DNA from: an uncultured Mycoplasmatota bacterium
GTDB taxonomy: Bacteria > Bacillota_I > Bacilli_A > RF39 > UBA660
Reading direction: 5' to 3'
DNA: 34,757 nucleotides
Assembly: GCA_948329525.1 (NCBI GenBank)
Contig: CAOJBM010000011.1
Span: forward strand, 1-34,757
Both the position numbers and the translations under genes were made by a program. The notes beneath the pieces are model-generated. The model saw only the letters and a program-made list of their open reading frames with translations. It was not told the origin of the DNA and made no database searches. Below are positions 15,172 to 23,214 of the stretch, one piece after another. Each line of letters opens with the position of its first letter. Within the stretch, counting starts at the first letter, position 1.

Positions 15172-16102
15172 AACTACTTCTTGTTTGCTTACCAATATCA
15201 TCTAATGTTAATTTAGTAAGTTTTAATTTAAATTCATTATATTCTTCTTGTTTTTCTCGTCTAATATCTTCTGTTTCAGTAGAACTAAGAATTTTTATCC
15301 CATTAACATAACAACCTTCAAGACGTCCTTCTTTTATTTGTTGTCCTAAATAAGCACGTAATTCTTTTTGCCTTTCAAAGTCATCAAATATTTTCTGTAT
15401 TAAAGATGGTATTTTCTTTTCATCTGTATAATCGAAACGTGATAATTCAGATAAATCTCTTATTTCATTTAATAATGGTGTTGTTTTTATACTTAAACCT
15501 GTTCTAGACAAAATACTATTTCCAATAAAATGAATGTTAGAATTTTCAGCAAAAATTTCTTCACTAACTTCTGTATGCGATAAATCAACACCAATTAAAG
15601 AACTATAATTAATAGAAATTCTACAATCATCTCTAAAACTAAACTTTATTCCTGTGTTATCAAATGCACAATGATGAATAAGACAATCATAATTAATAAA
15701 ATTGTTAGATAAATCTGTGTCTTCAAAATAGAAATTCTTTATTCTTAAAGGTTGACCCCATTTAACATCAAAAGACTTGAAAAAATCTATTTGAGCATTA
15801 GTTCCTCTTAAATCAATATTAGTATCACTTTCATTTTCCCAAACAACATCTTCAAAAGAAATTTCACTTAAATCTATATTATCTAAACGTTTTTCTGTCC
15901 ATATAATTCTCTTCTTCAAAACTTTTTTACCACTATTAACACCATAAGAAATCCCTAAAGTTACAATTTTTCTTTCAAACATTAATTCTTCCAATAACTC
16001 TTTATCTAAATGAATTTTAACACCATAATCTAAATCTAATTTATTTAGTTTTTCTACAATCTTTCTTCTTAAAATCGATTTATCTAAAGCATTTAGCCTC
16101 AT
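15170..16102 (-). CDS. pentapeptide-repeat-like protein, function unknown
   Basis: The product is a 310-aa soluble protein with no signal or membrane segment. The middle (about 75-200) has degenerate A(D/N)LxF-like periodicity: NIDLSEISFEDVVWEN, TNIDLRGTNAQIDFF, NFYFEDTDLSNNFINYDC, GVDLSHTEVSEEIFAENSNIHFIGN, suggesting a right-handed beta-helix of the pentapeptide type. The ends are helical and charged. It is a single-gene unit with its own promoter and terminator. No specific role can be read; pentapeptide proteins in Firmicutes range from gyrase protection to scaffold roles. Confidence 0.75.
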   Translation of the reverse strand: MRLNALDKSILRRKIVEKLNKLDLDYGVKIHLDKELLEELMFERKIVTLGISYGVNSGKKVLKKRIIWTEKRLDNIDLSEISFEDVVWENESDTNIDLRGTNAQIDFFKSFDVKWGQPLRIKNFYFEDTDLSNNFINYDCLIHHCAFDNTGIKFSFRDDCRISINYSSLIGVDLSHTEVSEEIFAENSNIHFIGNSILSRTGLSIKTTPLLNEIRDLSELSRFDYTDEKKIPSLIQKIFDDFERQKELRAYLGQQIKEGRLEGCYVNGIKILSSTETEDIRREKQEEYNEFKLKLTKLTLDDIGKQTRSS

Positions 16103-16125
16103 AATTCCACCTCTTATAAGTTTGT

Positions 16126-16154
16126 ATTATAAAATATAAATAAAATAAAAGCAA
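16126..16154 (-). promoter_or_regulatory. sigma-A promoter of the pentapeptide-like gene
   Basis: TTGCTT (16154-16149) and TATAAT (16131-16126) are 17 bases apart; AGAGGTGG follows before the ATG at 16102. Confidence 0.75.
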
Positions 16155-16162
16155 ACATTTTA

Positions 16163-17035
16163 TTATAAAGAACTATAGTAAGATTTGATATTATTATCGT
16201 TTCGTGAATCACTTTTATTAATAATATATTTATTGTCAATAAATGAGGTTATATTAATACTTCTATTCAACCAAGCAATACTAGGTAAGTCATCGATATT
16301 ATCTCCATATACTTGGGTTAAATCAATTAAAATAAAGCTATCAAAATAGATAGGAATATTCCCACTATAATTATATTCCATGACGAAATCCCATATTTTA
16401 GCAGTACTATTTACTTTAACAATAGAACCTAATACACCCCAGTTAAAGGTTCCATCTATGGAAACAGTATTCAAATTACTAAATAAAGATTGTTCTATTA
16501 ATAAATTTGGATTATCTACATTATTATAATCTAACGTCTTAAAAGCATATACATTAGTAGTTCCATTATCATTAGTACCTTGTAAATAAACATTAGCATT
16601 ACTAAAAGATACAGTTTGACCAAATGTATAATATCTTCTTTGTAAATAATAAATATGACCATTTTGAAGACCATTATATTTTAATTTTTTAAAATATTCC
16701 AAATCTAATCTTTGAGTTATACTACCTACTCCATTATCAAGTTTTATACTAAAAGAACCATTATAATGTTGATTTATAACTTTAGAAGCACTACCCGCTG
16801 TTTTAAAATAAGTATCTGCTCCTGATTCAAAATCCGAATCTTGTAATAGATTTTTTAAATTAGCTAATTTATTGTTCCCTCTTGCATTTAAATCATTTTT
16901 TATTTCCATATTAAAATCTCTTACTAATAAACGATTATGAGCATAATTAGAAAGTAAAATTGCAGATATGAGAGCAAAAACTAAAAAGAAGGAATAAATT
17001 ATAGATGTTGCAAAAAAGCCATTTTTTTCTTTCAA
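16163..17035 (-). CDS. pilin-like anchored protein with a beta-sandwich ectodomain
   Basis: The product is a 290-aa exported protein. The N-terminus is a short basic stretch, then NGFFATSIIYSFFLVFALIS, one long hydrophobic helix, and NYAHNRLLVRDFNME. This resembles the lollipop stem of type IV pilin-like proteins (cleavage possible after G), although the usual Glu5 is missing. From about residue 65 on, DSDFESGADTYF and repeated aromatic strands suggest a carbohydrate-binding-module-like sandwich, a weak inference. The TTG at 17035 is preferred because AGGAG is 8 bases upstream; the GTG at 17044 touches it. It lies immediately after the bacteriocin terminator and is probably independent. Confidence 0.7.
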   Translation of the reverse strand: MKEKNGFFATSIIYSFFLVFALISAILLSNYAHNRLLVRDFNMEIKNDLNARGNNKLANLKNLLQDSDFESGADTYFKTAGSASKVINQHYNGSFSIKLDNGVGSITQRLDLEYFKKLKYNGLQNGHIYYLQRRYYTFGQTVSFSNANVYLQGTNDNGTTNVYAFKTLDYNNVDNPNLLIEQSLFSNLNTVSIDGTFNWGVLGSIVKVNSTAKIWDFVMEYNYSGNIPIYFDSFILIDLTQVYGDNIDDLPSIAWLNRSINITSFIDNKYIINKSDSRNDNNIKSYYSSL

Positions 17036-17079
17036 TATGCCCACTCCTATTCTTTAGATATTATAACGTAAAAGAAGAC

Positions 17080-17105
17080 AAAAAAAAAGAGGTTTATCCT
17101 CTTTT
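17080..17105 (-). terminator. intrinsic terminator of the bacteriocin operon
   Basis: AAAAGAGG (17105-17098) pairs with CCTCTTTT (17092-17085), with loop ATAAA, followed by a run of T. It lies 5 bases after the stop of the second peptide gene. Confidence 0.92.
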
Positions 17106-17109
17106 CGGC

Positions 17110-17271
17110 TTAAATTCTACAAGCTTGGCCAGTTCTACCACGTCTTATAGCAGTACCAACAGTTCTACCAAAATCAAGTAGTTTATTAAAACCATTAATT
17201 ATTGAGTTAATTAAAGCTGCAGAGATTGCACCACCTGTTATATTAACTAATTCTTTATTATTTAATGTCAT
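17110..17271 (-). CDS. double-glycine bacteriocin precursor, peptide A (53 aa)
   Basis: This short secreted-peptide precursor has a textbook C39 leader: Leu-12, Glu-8, Leu-7, Ile-4, Gly-2, Gly-1 (LNNKELVNITGG). Cleavage after Gly14 would release 39 residues. The mature part is amphipathic (AISAALINSIINGFNKLLDF), then has a GRTVG (GxxxG) motif, a basic cluster IRRGR, and one Cys three residues from the C-terminus. AGGAG lies 9 bases before the ATG. It is the last gene of the unit headed by the C39 exporter. The GxxxG motif here and in peptide B suggests a two-peptide (class IIb) bacteriocin; a pheromone is the alternative. Confidence 0.88.
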   Translation of the reverse strand: MTLNNKELVNITGGAISAALINSIINGFNKLLDFGRTVGTAIRRGRTGQACRI

Positions 17272-17288
17272 GCTAAATTTCTCCTCTC

Positions 17289-17426
17289 TTAATTACATTT
17301 TTTTGGTCTTAAATAACCATCAATTACACCAATAGTAAATACTACAATTCCAGCTGCTATAAAAGCAAATGTCTTCCAACTACCGCCAATAGTATTAACT
17401 AGTTCTTCATTACTTAAACTTTTCAT
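17289..17426 (-). CDS. double-glycine bacteriocin precursor, peptide B (45 aa)
   Basis: The 45-aa precursor has leader LSNEELVNTIGG, cleaved after Gly15. The 30-residue mature peptide is hydrophobic (WKTFAFIAAGIVVFTIG), contains GVIDG (GxxxG) and ends GYLRPKKCN with a single Cys. One membrane-spanning helix is predicted by eye. AAAGGG precedes the ATG, and 17 bases separate its stop from the start of peptide A. The two precursors share leader wording (E/K-ELVN, GG) but not mature sequence, as expected of complementary peptides. Activity is inferred, not shown. Confidence 0.88.
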   Translation of the reverse strand: MKSLSNEELVNTIGGSWKTFAFIAAGIVVFTIGVIDGYLRPKKCN

Positions 17427-17446
17427 CTAAAACACCCTTTCTAATT

Positions 17447-17872
17447 CTAATTTAAGATCCTTTTTATTCTTTCTTTGATACTTTGTTTTTCTTTTAACAC
17501 TTTAACTTTTTGCATAACTGAAGTTTTAAAACAATCATTTTTTTCAATCACAAACTCAATATTGTTATATCCTTGTCCCATAGATTCATCAATAAAAGGA
17601 GTAATTTTTATATCTTGCAAATCATAACTTTTATCATCACAAACAACTTGTTTAATTTGTGATATTTTTTCGCTTTGTTCTAAAGGTAAGACTGATGATA
17701 AGACAACTTTATCAGGAAATTCTTCTGGTATAACATACATATATTCAAAATTTTGTAAGGTAAGGGGTAATAGTTTTATGAATAATAAAATTAAAAGAAT
17801 GGTCGTCAAAAAAATCAATTTATTAACTTTAATTTTTTCATTAAATGGGAATAATATATTAGTATGTTTCAA
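17447..17872 (-). CDS. very short HlyD-like accessory protein of the exporter
   Basis: The 141-aa protein has a cytoplasmic tail, one membrane helix at about 19-39, and an outer domain. The final part (YNNIEFVIEKNDCFKTSVM, then QKVKVLKEKQSIKERIKRIL) reads like the end of HlyD/ComB/MesE adaptors, where a beta-barrel is followed by GMxgxVkIxxgkqslxxxil. The coiled-coil hairpin and lipoyl halves of a normal 450-aa adaptor are missing. Its ATG overlaps the exporter stop by 4 bases (ATGA), so the two are translationally coupled. An immunity role is the main alternative, since no other immunity candidate is in the operon. Confidence 0.65.
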   Translation of the reverse strand: MKHTNILFPFNEKIKVNKLIFLTTILLILLFIKLLPLTLQNFEYMYVIPEEFPDKVVLSSVLPLEQSEKISQIKQVVCDDKSYDLQDIKITPFIDESMGQGYNNIEFVIEKNDCFKTSVMQKVKVLKEKQSIKERIKRILN

Positions 17873-19926
17873 GACATATCACTTCCTAAAGTTATTCTTG
17901 CATCAAAGCAATTTTTAAGTTTTCTATGAGATACATAAATAATTGTCTTATCTTGATATTTCTTTTTCAAATTAGAAATAATCAACTTCTCTAGTTCTTC
18001 ACTAACTTCACTTAAAACTTCATCTAAAATTAAAATATTTTTATTTTGAAGTAAAGCTCTAGCTAGAATCAATCTTTGCTTTTCTCCACCAGATAAATTT
18101 GCTCCCTCATCTATTAACATTGTATCAAGTCTTAAAGGTTTTTTTTCTAAAATATCTTCTAAAGAACATGTTGTTATAACTTCTTTTAAATCTTGCTCAC
18201 TTATTTCTTTAGACAGAGTTAGATTATTATAGATCGTATCGGTAAACAATTTTTCATCTTGTGAAACATATGTGATACTATTTCTTATCGAACTAGTATC
18301 AATATCTTTAATATTTATACCATCTATTAAGATTTTACCTTTATAATCTTCATCATATTTCATTAAAAGTTTACAAATTGTACTTTTACCAACTCCACTC
18401 TTCCCATCAATAAATACTTTAGTACCTTTTATGATTTTAGAAGAAAAATTTTTAATGACATCTTGATATCCGTTGTAAGAGTAAGATAAATTTTTAATAT
18501 CAATGTCCCCATCTACAGAAAGAGTTTCTTGAAGAAGTTTTTCTTCTTTTAAATCAATAAATTCATTAATTTTGGCAAAAGATACTTTAAGAATATTATA
18601 TTTAGGGATGATATCAGCCAGTTCTTTTACTGGAGAAAGAAAATAACTTACTAATGAATTAAAAGTTACTAAATTTATTAATGATAATTGATTTTTAAGA
18701 ATTAAGTAAATTCCAAGACAGTTAATTAGAGTTAAACCAACTTCATTAATAAAATTTAAAATACTTCTTTCATTATTGATTAAATTATTAAAGTTATAAG
18801 TGCCTTTAATAAAAGCTAGATTAGCAAATTCTAACTTTGAACAAACATTTTCAACTATATTTAGATTCTTTATTGATTCAATATTACCAATATTTTCTAC
18901 TAATTTAGAGTTGAAATCTGTTTCAAGTTCAATATTATCATTAAGTTTTCTATAAATTATTGGGCTATAAATTAAACTAACTAGTACATATAGCAAAACT
19001 ATTAAACAAAGTATCAAAAATAGTTTTTTACTAATAATATAGAGAATAAAAACAGTTGAAAGAGCAAGTACTGAGTCAAGTAAAAATGATAATAAAAGAC
19101 TAGTAAACATTTCTTTAATTGAAGAATAATCATTTACCCTTGTCATTATTTCTCCTTCACTTCTATTCTTAATGATATTTGAAGGTAGATAAAATAAGTG
19201 ATTAATAAAAGGTATAATCATTCGCCCATCAAGATTTTTATTTAAATAAATTTCATATTTCGTCTTTTCACGATCTAAGAACACTTTCAAAATTGTCATA
19301 ATTAAGTAAGTTAGTAATATAGCAAGTATAAACGTAACAGAATTGTATTCTAATAAGTCAATTGAAATCTTTAAATAAAACGAAAGAATTATATTAAGAA
19401 ATAAGGAACAAATACTAAATATTATTATAAAATTCAATATTTTTTTATCTTTGGAAACAGCTTTTAAAAAAGTTGCTAAAACTGATTTGTCTTGATGCAT
19501 TTTTAGAATTTTAGTTCTAGGCTTAAGGATTATACATACTCCTGTCCATAACTCATTAAATTCTTTTTTTGAAAACTTAACATAACCTTTGGCTGGGTCC
19601 ATTATTGTAACTCTATTTTTATCGATTTTATAAATAACTACAAAGTGGAACATATTATTTTTCAGTTTTAGATGCGCAATTATTGGTAGGATTTGAGCAC
19701 TATTTAATAATTCATTATAATTAGTCTTAATTCCTTTTCCATCTAAGCCATAAGTATTACTTGCTTTAATAATATTTAAGGCAGTTGTTCCTTCAATATT
19801 TGTATGAGTATCAAGTCTAATTTTTTCAATAGGTATGTAACCACCATAATATTTAATAATCGATAACAAACAGCACGCCCCACAATCTCTTGCATCTCGT
19901 TGTTTGATGACATACTCTTTTTTCAT
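17869..19926 (-). CDS. peptidase-containing ABC exporter for double-glycine peptides
   Basis: The 685-aa protein fuses an N-terminal C39 cysteine protease, a membrane domain and an ATPase. The protease triad is Cys15 (ARDCGACCL), His94 (MFHFVVIY) and Asp110 (MDPAKG). Membrane helices occupy about 150-460. The ATPase has Walker A GKSGVGKST (from 508), signature LSGGEKQ (from 611), Walker B ILILDE (from 631) and the switch His667; the D-loop reads SEVS instead of SALD. It should cleave leaders after the double Gly and export the peptides at 17110-17426. The start at 19926 is chosen for GGGAGG 10 bases upstream; the frame opens at 19974. Confidence 0.95.
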   Translation of the reverse strand: MKKEYVIKQRDARDCGACCLLSIIKYYGGYIPIEKIRLDTHTNIEGTTALNIIKASNTYGLDGKGIKTNYNELLNSAQILPIIAHLKLKNNMFHFVVIYKIDKNRVTIMDPAKGYVKFSKKEFNELWTGVCIILKPRTKILKMHQDKSVLATFLKAVSKDKKILNFIIIFSICSLFLNIILSFYLKISIDLLEYNSVTFILAILLTYLIMTILKVFLDREKTKYEIYLNKNLDGRMIIPFINHLFYLPSNIIKNRSEGEIMTRVNDYSSIKEMFTSLLLSFLLDSVLALSTVFILYIISKKLFLILCLIVLLYVLVSLIYSPIIYRKLNDNIELETDFNSKLVENIGNIESIKNLNIVENVCSKLEFANLAFIKGTYNFNNLINNERSILNFINEVGLTLINCLGIYLILKNQLSLINLVTFNSLVSYFLSPVKELADIIPKYNILKVSFAKINEFIDLKEEKLLQETLSVDGDIDIKNLSYSYNGYQDVIKNFSSKIIKGTKVFIDGKSGVGKSTICKLLMKYDEDYKGKILIDGINIKDIDTSSIRNSITYVSQDEKLFTDTIYNNLTLSKEISEQDLKEVITTCSLEDILEKKPLRLDTMLIDEGANLSGGEKQRLILARALLQNKNILILDEVLSEVSEELEKLIISNLKKKYQDKTIIYVSHRKLKNCFDARITLGSDMS

Positions 19927-20026
19927 CTCTTGTTTTCCTCCCTTCACCCTTACTATTACACTATCGAAGTCCAAATTCCTCTTTTATTTTTAAAATTTCT
20001 TTATTTTTTGAACATTTTTGAAGCTT

Positions 20027-20078
20027 TTTTTGCAAAAATCGAATTATTGCATGCAAAAAAGCTATTTTTGCAATAGCT
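20027..20078. repeat. three tandem palindromes upstream of the exporter
   Basis: TTTTTGCAAAAA (20027-20038), TTGCATGCAA (20047-20056) and AGCTATT-tttgc-AATAGCT (20060-20078) lie about 100-150 bases before the exporter start and share a TTGC/GCAA core. Such clustering suggests a regulator-binding site. No convincing -35/-10 pair is visible between them and the start. Confidence 0.4.
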
Positions 20079-20111
20079 ATGTAAGTAAGGTTTCTAATTA
20101 CTTATTTTTAT

Positions 20112-20735
20112 TTAAATATCTTTAGACTTAATTAAATTAGAAAACAATTCATCAATAAAGGGTTTTTCTAAGTTCTTCACTTATATTAGAATTTTCAAGA
20201 TAAAGAGTTAAATTATCAAAAGGTAAAGCTATATCGTTATCTATAGAATTTGTAATATTTTTTAATAATGTAAAAATTTTATAAATCTCTATTTCGTTTT
20301 AGTCACTATTGTTTTTAATTGCAAGTTTGTTATTTTTAAAAAATTTACTTACAGAAATAAAGCAAGTATTTTTTATAAAATTAGCTACAGATAATTTGTA
20401 ACTCCATAATTCATAATAATGAAAGTTATTTTCTGCACTAACAGATTTAACATTCATTAAATATTTAAGAAAAAAATTTTCATTTCTTCTAACTATGTTT
20501 TGAAGCACATAACAAAAAATGGGACACAAATTTTTAAAATTAATTTTAAAAAAATGAACAAAATTATTTAATAGCATTATTATGTTTATTTAATTCATAG
20601 TATTTAAGCTATGTTCTTTTAAAGAATTATTTCCACTACAGAATCAAGAACTCCTGAATCCAGTAATCGGTAAATTTTTATATCATAAAAGTTATTAGTT
20701 AAAATAATCTTTTTCAACTTTTTTATTCTTTTCAT
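20112..20735 (-). pseudogene. degraded gene of unknown function upstream of the exporter
   Basis: Pieces of coding sequence lie in different frames. An ATG at 20735 with AGGTGA upstream opens 38 codons (MKRIKKLKKIILTNNFYDIK) and stops at 20619. A second piece spans 20577-20299. A third reads NEIEIYKIFTLLKNITNSID and, after a one-base shift in a run of A/C near 20172, KPFIDELFSNLIKSKDI with a stop at 20112. The pieces may come from one protein or from two; the 38-codon ORF could be intact by itself. The family is not recognised. Position suggests a former regulator or immunity gene of the bacteriocin locus, a guess. Confidence 0.45.
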
Positions 20736-20840
20736 TAAGTCACCTGCTAATAAAATTATAACATTTTTTGTCCCTATATAATTAACAAATATACGTTTTT
20801 ATTTTTTTATGAGAGAATTTTTATATTGGAAGTGACACAA

Positions 20841-21051
20841 ATGGAAGACAATAGGTTAATCGATTTAAGAGAAAAAGAAGATTTTAAAGCTATCACAATA
20901 GCCAATAAACTCAATGTTTCTAAAGTAACTTATTCTTTATGGTAAAATAATAAAACTCCTATAGCAACAAAAAGAATCATTGAACTAGCTGATTAATATA
21001 GTTAACATTGACTATTTATTAAAATTATCTAATAGGAAAAAAGAACACTAA
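20841..21051 (+). pseudogene. broken XRE-type helix-turn-helix repressor
   Basis: The reading frame gives MEDNRLIDLREKEDFKAITI, then ANKLNVSKVTYSLW, then a stop (20943-20945) where Glu is expected. It continues NNKTPIATKRIIELAD, meets a second stop (20994-20996) where Tyr is expected, and after a 2-base deletion near 21003 reads NIDYLLKLSNRKKEH and ends at 21051. This is the typical HTH_3 layout of a 65-aa Cro/CI-like protein. Three independent lesions make it nonfunctional. It is one of the few plus-strand genes. Confidence 0.85.
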
Positions 21052-21053
21052 TT

Positions 21054-21182
21054 TGTTCTGCTTTATGTAGATATGAACAAAGCAATTGTCTTATTAAAAG
21101 CGAGCCTTTAATCATATTATGCAAAATGAGTAATTATTCTATTGATTGGGTATTAAATATAAATCTAACAAAAAATTTATAA
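21054..21182 (+). pseudogene. C-terminal remnant of a second XRE-type regulator
   Basis: Without a start codon, the frame reads CSALCRYEQSNCLIKSEPLI, then ILCKMSNYSIDWVLNINLTK and a stop at 21180-21182. It matches the second half of an HTH_3 domain (SxLxRYExGxxxPxxxxLxxLxxxxxxSxDWLL). The first half is missing. It begins 2 bases after the previous relic, which suggests two formerly adjacent regulators or a partial duplication. Confidence 0.65.
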
Positions 21183-21327
21183 AATAAACAAGGCAGTTAC
21201 TTTTTTCCAGGTTTTTGTATAAATTTCCTCTAAAAAAAGAAGAAATAGAAGATTAACAGTGTATATATAAGGTTGAAAGGATAAATGACTTACTCTTTTA
21301 ATTTGAAATAAAATCGAGGCGATGAAA

Positions 21328-22134
21328 ATGACCAAAAATGATGTATTTCCTTCTTTAAAAGAAAGAAGAAATGAGATTACTACTTTATATTCCCTACCTC
21401 CTAGAAGTGATAATATTTGGATCCTTAAACCACGTAATCAAATTGATAAAATATCCATTGTTAGTGATAATATGTTTCACACAATATTTAATCACCCTAA
21501 AGGTAAAAAAATATATTGCTTATGAAACTATTAATACAATGGAAATGAACAATAATTCTAGTATCGAAGTATTACATCGTAATAACAGGCAATTTAGTGC
21601 AATGGTCAAAAAAAGTAAAAATTATGATAAATATCGTCAAAGTATCTTAATTAATTTCAATAATTTTGCTTTTCTTGGAAAAGATGAAACTTATTATATA
21701 AATTACATCAAAGATGAAGAAGGAATAGTCCTAACAGATGCTATCATGATTATTAATATCTATATTCCCAATTTACTAAAAAATGCTATAATCTAGGTAT
21801 TGAAGGCTTAGATGAAGTAGAAAAATATATCTATGCCTTAATAGAAAAAGATGTAAGTAAGTTAGATAGACTAATGAGGGAGATGGAAATTGTGCAAGAA
21901 TATGTAAGTGATGCTAAGAATTTCTTAATAGAAGAAGATGATTTAAAGTTCAACTATGATCGTAAACAAGCAATGGCTGAAGAAATGCGAAAAATTGGAT
22001 CTCAAGAAGGCGAATAGAAAAAGATGACTGAGATAGTTAAATCATTATTTAAGAATAATGTAAGTATCGAAATTATTGCCAAAAGTACTAATCTATCCAT
22101 TATAGAAATCGAAAATATTTTAGGAACTAAATAA
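21328..22134 (+). pseudogene. Rpn / PD-(D/E)XK transposase-family relic
   Basis: Pieces in shifting frames recall the Rpn (PDDEXK transposase) family: MFHTIFNHPKGKKI, INFNNFAFLGKDETYYINYI, IINIYIPNLL, then after a shift near 21780 CYNLGIEGLDEVEKYIYALI and EKDVSKLDRLM, a stop at 22016-22018, and finally KSLFKNNVSIEIIAKSTNLS with stop at 22132. The segment holding the catalytic acids, usually after about residue 60, seems to be deleted. At least two frameshifts and one stop are present. GAGGCG precedes the ATG. The family makes recombination-promoting nucleases and is often found as decayed copies. Confidence 0.8.
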
Positions 22135-22184
22135 GCGTTGTAGAGAAATCTTCAACTTTTTATTTTAGCATTATCATTTTGAAT

Positions 22185-22213
22185 AAATAAAGCATTCCAA
22201 AGTTAGAATGCTT
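22185..22213 (-). terminator. intrinsic terminator after the 330-aa anchored protein
   Basis: AAGCATTC and GAATGCTT (arms 22213-22206 and 22197-22190) form a perfect 8-bp stem with AT-rich flanks, starting within the stop codon. It could also stop transcription coming from the plus-strand relics. Confidence 0.75.
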
Positions 22214-23204
22214 ATTTAATTGTTTCTAGGATATTATCGCCTTTATATAAATTTATTGTCCCATCTTCATTAAAATCATATTTTATATCATCAATATTTT
22301 CAATATCAACAGTTTTACTAGATACTACTTCATTAGTATTATAATTGATTACTTCATATTTGCCAAAAGAATTTAAAGTAAAAACATACTTTCCAATTAT
22401 TTTCATACCATCATAAGAAGCACTATTTAATAACATATTTCCATAATAATTATATAACGAATATTTATTATTAAGTACACCTATTATTATATCACTATCA
22501 TACTCATAAATCCCTGCTGCAAGAGGAGAACTTAAAACTATCCCATTATTACCTATAAGATACCAAAAACGATTTTTATATCCAACAAAAAGTTCTGTAT
22601 CTAAAGTCTCTTTCGCATTCGCAAGTTGATTTTGAACACCAATATATTCATATTCAAAAGGAATTACTTGGGTAATACCTTCTTCTAATTTTATTACTCC
22701 CCATAAATCATTTAAATCTTTGACAATAAAATAATCCCCATTAAGCCCAATAGTATAGTTTTTAACAGCTCTATATGTTCCAATAATTTTATCTTGCTCA
22801 ATATCATATAAAAACACTTCTTTATTCTCAGTATTATTTTGATCATACGTTGCATCTGTGTCTATTAAAAAAGTATATTTACTATTTATTATTCCTAATT
22901 CATCTAAGTAAGTATCTTCGTAATAATCTAGTACATAATTATCATCATCTATCGTCTCATAAGCATAGCCACAAAAACCTGCTTCATTTGTATTATTACA
23001 ATTATAAGTGCCTAAAAGGCTATTGTATTCAACAAAATTAAGATTTCCATTTTCATAAAATTCTGGTAGAGATGGTGCTTCAGTTTTCTTTTCTTTTTCT
23101 TTATTTTCTTTAAATTTATAAGTAGTAGTTAAAAATGCTAAAGGAACAAAAACAATCAAAAGAAGAACTATTATTATCAGTGCTCCTTTATTTCCATTCT
23201 CCAT
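22212..23204 (-). CDS. membrane-anchored protein with one Cys module, paralog of the next gene
   Basis: The 330-aa protein has a membrane helix at about 8-28 (ALIIIVLLLIVFVPLAFLTT), then an outer domain rich in Asp, Asn and Tyr. It contains the module GTYNCNNTNEAGFCGYAYETI at about 64-84, shared with the 757-aa protein upstream. Later segments (DLWGVIKLEEGITQVIPFEY, KYSLYNYYGNMLL) look like WG-type beta repeats, as in propeller-like surface proteins. It lies 10 bases after that paralog, so the two are co-transcribed. Function unknown; outside-facing topology is inferred from the single helix and the paired cysteines. Confidence 0.75.
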   Translation of the reverse strand: MENGNKGALIIIVLLLIVFVPLAFLTTTYKFKENKEKEKKTEAPSLPEFYENGNLNFVEYNSLLGTYNCNNTNEAGFCGYAYETIDDDNYVLDYYEDTYLDELGIINSKYTFLIDTDATYDQNNTENKEVFLYDIEQDKIIGTYRAVKNYTIGLNGDYFIVKDLNDLWGVIKLEEGITQVIPFEYEYIGVQNQLANAKETLDTELFVGYKNRFWYLIGNNGIVLSSPLAAGIYEYDSDIIIGVLNNKYSLYNYYGNMLLNSASYDGMKIIGKYVFTLNSFGKYEVINYNTNEVVSSKTVDIENIDDIKYDFNEDGTINLYKGDNILETIK

Positions 23205-23214
23205 ATAACCTCTC

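Noticed and set aside
17110-17426. Lanthipeptide or other modified peptide precursors
   Set aside because: No lanthionine synthetase, radical SAM or cyclodehydratase gene is nearby, and the mature parts have only one Cys each; unmodified class II peptides fit better.
20299-20577. A normal 92-aa gene
   Set aside because: Coding-like sequence continues downstream in another frame to a natural end at 20112, so it is more likely a piece of a broken gene.
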